A stretch of 64,000 nt of DNA from Azomonas agilis (GTDB lineage: Bacteria; Pseudomonadota; Gammaproteobacteria; Pseudomonadales; Pseudomonadaceae), in contig NZ_VLKG01000004.1 of the NCBI RefSeq assembly GCF_007830255.1, positions 124,001-188,000 on the forward strand, in the 5' to 3' direction. The position numbers were made by a program, and so were the translations under genes. The notes under the pieces are model-generated. The model saw only the letters and a program-made list of their open reading frames with translations. It searched no databases and was not told the DNA's origin. Each line of letters opens with the position of its first letter. The first letter of the stretch is position 1. Shown in pieces: positions 61,105 through 64,000 of the stretch.

Positions 61105-61692
61105 ATGAACACATTGAGCACAGTATCCGCCGCCTTATTCCTCGCTACTGGCCTTGCTGTTTCTGCCAGCCCCGTTTTTGCCGCTCCCGAAACTTATACT
61201 CTGGATAGCACCCATACCTTCCCGCGCTTTTCATACAGCCACTTTGGACTTTCTACTCAACTCAGTCGCTTTAACAAAACCACAGGCACCATCGTTATTG
61301 ATAAAGCAGCTAAGACGGCCAAGGTAGATATCCTCATCGACACCACCTCGGTAGACACGGGCTTTGCCACCTTTGACGAACATATCCAAGGCCCAGATTT
61401 CCTAGATACCGCGAAATACCCCACCGCTACCTTTAAATCCAACAAGGTACGCTTTGAGGGCGATAAGCCCGTGGCTTTAGAGGGTGATCTGACCATTAAA
61501 GGCATTACCAAGCCCGTAACCCTGAGCATCACCAGCTTCACCAACATGCCGCACCCTATGCTGAAAAAAGACGCTATCGGTGCTAATGCTCAGGTAGTGA
61601 TCAAGCGTAGCGAATTTAACGCTGGAAAATATGCGCCCAATGTCGGGGATGAAGTGACCATAGATATCGCGGTCGAAGCTGTTAAAAACTAA
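61105..61692 (+). CDS. yceI: YceI family periplasmic protein
   Basis: A 195-residue YceI/lipocalin-like protein. A signal peptide ends at PVFAAPE; the mature part has YTLDSTHTFPRFSYSHFGLSTQLSRFNKTTGTIVID, typical of YceI, and ends with a GDEVTIDIAVEA strand. YceI proteins bind isoprenoid-type lipids such as polyprenyl compounds. It is followed by cytochrome b561, the usual partner, with a hairpin between them. Confidence 0.93.
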   Translation: MNTLSTVSAALFLATGLAVSASPVFAAPETYTLDSTHTFPRFSYSHFGLSTQLSRFNKTTGTIVIDKAAKTAKVDILIDTTSVDTGFATFDEHIQGPDFLDTAKYPTATFKSNKVRFEGDKPVALEGDLTIKGITKPVTLSITSFTNMPHPMLKKDAIGANAQVVIKRSEFNAGKYAPNVGDEVTIDIAVEAVKN

Positions 61693-61700
61693 GGCTTTCC

Positions 61701-61729
61701 CTGCCGCGGGGATTTTTACTCAGCGGCAG
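61701..61729 (+). other. Hairpin between yceI and cytochrome b561 genes
   Basis: CTGCCGC and GCGGCAG pair over a 15-base loop, without a downstream T-run. It may attenuate or stabilise transcript between the two genes. Confidence 0.4.
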
Positions 61730-61758
61730 TTATTCCCTCTTAACTAAGAACGACTCCT

Positions 61759-62313
61759 ATGGACACATCCTCAGCTCGTTATACTCGTACGGCTCAATGG
61801 CTACATTGGGGCATGGCCGCCCTTTGGATATTGAGCTGGGTACTGGGAATTTTAGCTACTCACTGGCGTGAAGCCTTAAATCCCACGCATGGCTTAACTA
61901 TTTTGCACAAAGCCTTGGCCAGTAGCCTGCTGATTCTGATTGTGGTGCGGATAGCCTGGCGTTTGACTCATCCAGTGCCTGCTTTACCGAGCCATATGAG
62001 CCCGCTGATGCAACGTGCTGCACATATGGGGCATCTGCTGTTGTACGTAGTAGCACTGATTGCTTTGCCTGTATCCGGTTGGTACTGGAGTTCAGTCGCT
62101 GATAAACCCATCCTGCTTTTAGGTTTGGTTCAACTTCCCCCATTAGTTGCTCCAGACCCTGATCTTTATGGGTTAGCTAAGATAATCCATCAGTGGACGG
62201 CTTGGTTTTGTGGAGCTTTGATCGGCGGCCATATCTTAGTGGCGCTCAAGCATCATTGGGTAGATAAGGATAGCGTATTACGCAGTATGCTTCCTAAACC
62301 CTCTTCTGATTAA
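61759..62313 (+). CDS. Cytochrome b561 (prokaryotic, membrane dihaem type)
   Basis: A 184-residue protein with four membrane helices. Haem-ligand His residues are in RTAQWLHWGMAALWI, LTILHKALASSLL, RAAHMGHLLLYVVALIALPVSGWYW and HILVALKHHWVD. It follows yceI, a widespread pairing (YceI/YceJ). It likely moves electrons between quinol and a periplasmic acceptor. Confidence 0.92.
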   Translation: MDTSSARYTRTAQWLHWGMAALWILSWVLGILATHWREALNPTHGLTILHKALASSLLILIVVRIAWRLTHPVPALPSHMSPLMQRAAHMGHLLLYVVALIALPVSGWYWSSVADKPILLLGLVQLPPLVAPDPDLYGLAKIIHQWTAWFCGALIGGHILVALKHHWVDKDSVLRSMLPKPSSD

Positions 62314-62332
62314 GGTATGTTTTAAAGGCTTT

Positions 62333-62363
62333 GGTGGTACCTACACAGCAGTTAGGTACCACC
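62333..62363. terminator. Inverted repeat after cytochrome b561
   Basis: GGTGGTACCTA and TAGGTACCACC form a perfect 11-base stem with a nine-base loop, 20 bases after the stop and just before the convergent AbrB remnant. T-runs are short, so termination strength is uncertain. Confidence 0.6.
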
Positions 62364-62367
62364 TAAA

Positions 62368-62932
62368 TCAATCGACACCCTTATCCATCTCTTGAGTATG
62401 CTCCAGTTTTAGCCAGAGCTTGAATAAAGGTTCTGCACAGAGCATCACCACAACCAACCGCATATCTACATAACCGTCACCATTCCCACCCCTAGATGTA
62501 AAGCTTCAGCGGTTAGGTACATTTCTGCGCTGCTTCCGGGCATCATGCCGAGCGCTAGAGTAAATACGGGAAACTCGAATAGAGCACCGACTCCCCAAGC
62601 ACAGACAAAGGTGCTACCAATCATAGCCAAGATAAACAGAGCTACCTTGACTAAAAAGATTGGGGCCGACTGAAAAACTTTCGATCAAAGAAGCCACCCA
62701 GAGTACAACCAATCATTAATTGGCCGTAGTTGCTTAATTCAATGGGCAATGCTGTATGCAGATCGAAACACGCCGTGACAAGAGCACAGAGAGCCATAGG
62801 CCCAAATATCCAAGGGTTAGGCAGTTTTAAGCGTTTCCAGATAAGGGCAATGAGGACACCTCCGACCAACATAGGCGCTAACCAATACCAATCTGTAGGA
62901 AGGCGGGTATGATTAAGAGTCGGCGTAGCCAT
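62368..62932 (-). pseudogene. Decayed AbrB-family membrane protein gene
   Basis: From 62932 an open frame of 93 codons encodes ILAMVGG-type helices (PMLVGGVLIALIWKRLKLPNPWIFGPM), ending early at 62651. A second frame continues with VKVALFILAMIGSTFVCAW and the AbrB motif ALGMMPGSSAEMYLTAEALHLGVGMVT until a stop near 62490. A third frame (RLVVVMLCAEPLFKLWLKL) runs to 62368. At least two frameshifts are therefore present. Full AbrB proteins have about 350 residues; only the C-terminal half seems to remain. Confidence 0.75.
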
Positions 62933-63147
62933 ATGGGCTCATAAACAAAGACTCTTTTGCGTTATTTGGTGTCCTTCATGTTTATACTTAAGTCTCTTTG
63001 AGTTGAGTTTAAGATCTGTGCAGGTTTTTAGTGGGCCATTACAAACTTTCGTATAAAATGCGCAAAATGTAGTGCTCTATAACAAAGCATTCTTTATACT
63101 AAATAAAATATTTATCGGACTCACTAATAAATTTTTGATAAAATTTC

Positions 63148-64000
63148 ATGCCCAATAAACCAAAACCAAGACTGAGTTTCAATACTATAATATTTTGGTT
63201 TGCCTTGCTATCAGCACTGGGAACCCTTGCAAATGTATTTTTCGTAGTCTATGAAGTTCAAAAAAAATATATTGTAGATAGAGCAAAGGATTTTAATAAG
63301 GCTTATTCTGAAAAAGTTGCCAGTGGGATTGATGTTTTTATTAAAGCTAACATGGCTAGACTATCTTTTAGTGCTAGTGAAATTTCAAAAAATATTGATC
63401 ACCCTAGTTTTATACAAGAAACCGTTTCACGCCTTGAGCAACAAGATGAAGATTTCAACTCAACTCTAGTGGCAAACGCCTATGGCGTTATAACACAGGC
63501 ATCGCCAGAAACTTTATCTATAAAAGATAAAATTTTACAAGATTTGACACCCATTGAGACAAAGCTTCCAACAGTAAGTGATGTCTTTAGCTCAGTGGCG
63601 GGGAATTTAATTATATTTATTTCACATCCCATTTTTAGCGATACAGGAGTCTATCAGGGTCTAATAGGTGGAACGGTCAGGTTATACGAAAATAATACGC
63701 TGCAAAATTTAGTTAATGGATATACTCGAAAAGATGGCGCGTATATGTTTATTATTGATCGCTTAGGAAGAATTTTATATCACCCTGATCCTAACCTGAT
63801 AGGAAGTATTAATCCAGATAATAAAGCGGTAGCCGCAGCATTAAAGGGCGATGATGAGTTTTTTTCTGATACTGAAAATGAGTCTGGTCTTCTTTCATCT
63901 TATGCTATAAGCCAAAAAAATGGTTGGCGCATAATTGTACAACAGCCCACTAAGATGGTGGATCAAGAACTGCATTTACTCATGGAAAAAATAGCATTGG
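63148..64000 (+). CDS. dCache-sensor membrane signalling protein, N-terminal part (cut by window end)
   Basis: An ATG at 63148 opens a frame that reaches the window end without a stop (284 codons). A transmembrane helix (about residues 11-33, IIFWFALLSALGTLANVFFVV) is followed by a periplasmic double Cache domain. Motifs such as LVNGYTRKDGAYMFIIDRLGRILYHPDPNLIG and NGWRIIVQQP are typical of dCache_1. The output domain (chemoreceptor, GGDEF or kinase) lies outside. The gene is AT-rich and lacks a clear ribosome site. The 62933-63147 gap upstream is AT-rich and shows no gene. Confidence 0.85.
   Translation, partial: MPNKPKPRLSFNTIIFWFALLSALGTLANVFFVVYEVQKKYIVDRAKDFNKAYSEKVASGIDVFIKANMARLSFSASEISKNIDHPSFIQETVSRLEQQDEDFNSTLVANAYGVITQASPETLSIKDKILQDLTPIETKLPTVSDVFSSVAGNLIIFISHPIFSDTGVYQGLIGGTVRLYENNTLQNLVNGYTRKDGAYMFIIDRLGRILYHPDPNLIGSINPDNKAVAAALKGDDEFFSDTENESGLLSSYAISQKNGWRIIVQQPTKMVDQELHLLMEKIAL

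Noticed and set aside
1-64000. CRISPR arrays, tRNA or rRNA genes, complete insertion sequences
   Set aside because: No regularly spaced repeats, cloverleaf sequences, rRNA-like stretches or intact transposase genes were seen on either strand.

Overview
The window looks like chromosome from a gammaproteobacterium of the Pseudomonas lineage with moderate GC. The evidence is a DUF2790-type exported protein, an OprD porin, a PcaR-type IclR regulator, the fused QuiC dehydratase and A-rich Hfq/Crc-like sites at starts. This is inferred from gene families only. No rRNA, tRNA, CRISPR array or complete insertion sequence was seen.

Region 1 (1-20 kb) is a hydroaromatic and aromatic acid block. It holds three paralogous FAD dehydrogenases of the ketosteroid-dehydrogenase/fumarate-reductase superfamily, a NIPSNAP protein, a variant shikimate dehydrogenase, an IclR regulator, a chemoreceptor and an MFS transporter. 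These are followed by QuiC (3-dehydroshikimate to protocatechuate), TetR, PcaR, GalD and GalC (lower gallate / protocatechuate 4,5-cleavage pathway), a LysR regulator with two HTH domains, and an AroQ-AroE pair (quinate/shikimate side). Together they suggest uptake and sensing of quinate/shikimate-like compounds, their conversion to aromatics, and lower-pathway cleavage to central metabolites. The ring-cleavage dioxygenase and the hydratase are not in the window.

Region 2 (20.5-24.7 kb) has a MalT-like LuxR ATPase regulator downstream of an OprD porin. Region 3 (25-31.3 kb) is an acetoin-dehydrogenase-type 2-oxo acid dehydrogenase operon (E1 alpha, E1 beta, E2, E3) plus a glycerol-dehydrogenase family enzyme, closed by a strong terminator. 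Region 4 (31.6-35.7 kb) holds a decayed DoxX gene, pirin, an FMN reductase, LysR, DUF2790 and a 2-hydroxyacid dehydrogenase.

Region 5 (36.2-59.1 kb) is a large organosulfur-scavenging island of two convergent transcripts. The plus-strand arm carries an old yellow enzyme, a peroxiredoxin-like protein, a TauD dioxygenase, an MmgE/PrpD protein, a nitroreductase and a DszA/NtaA-type monooxygenase. The minus-strand arm has 12 genes: a DszC-like flavoenzyme, a hydroxyacid dehydrogenase, two class II aldolases, an Ssu-like ABC transporter, a TonB receptor, a second solute-binding protein, a BisC-like molybdoenzyme, an AprA-like flavoprotein and an AprB-like ferredoxin. An SsuD-like monooxygenase is divergent from it. 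Both arms begin with a shared leader element (AGACCGACCCCT then GTGGAGG) and a short cysteine-containing ORF. The minus-strand ORF encodes Cys-Cys and sits before a hairpin that could sequester the first gene's ribosome site. I regard this candidate cysteine-responsive leader as the best lead for an undescribed system.

Region 6 (59.1-64 kb) has an orphan ICE protein (DUF2859 family), a zinc metallopeptidase, YceI with cytochrome b561, a decayed AbrB-family membrane protein, and the start of a dCache sensor protein cut by the window edge.
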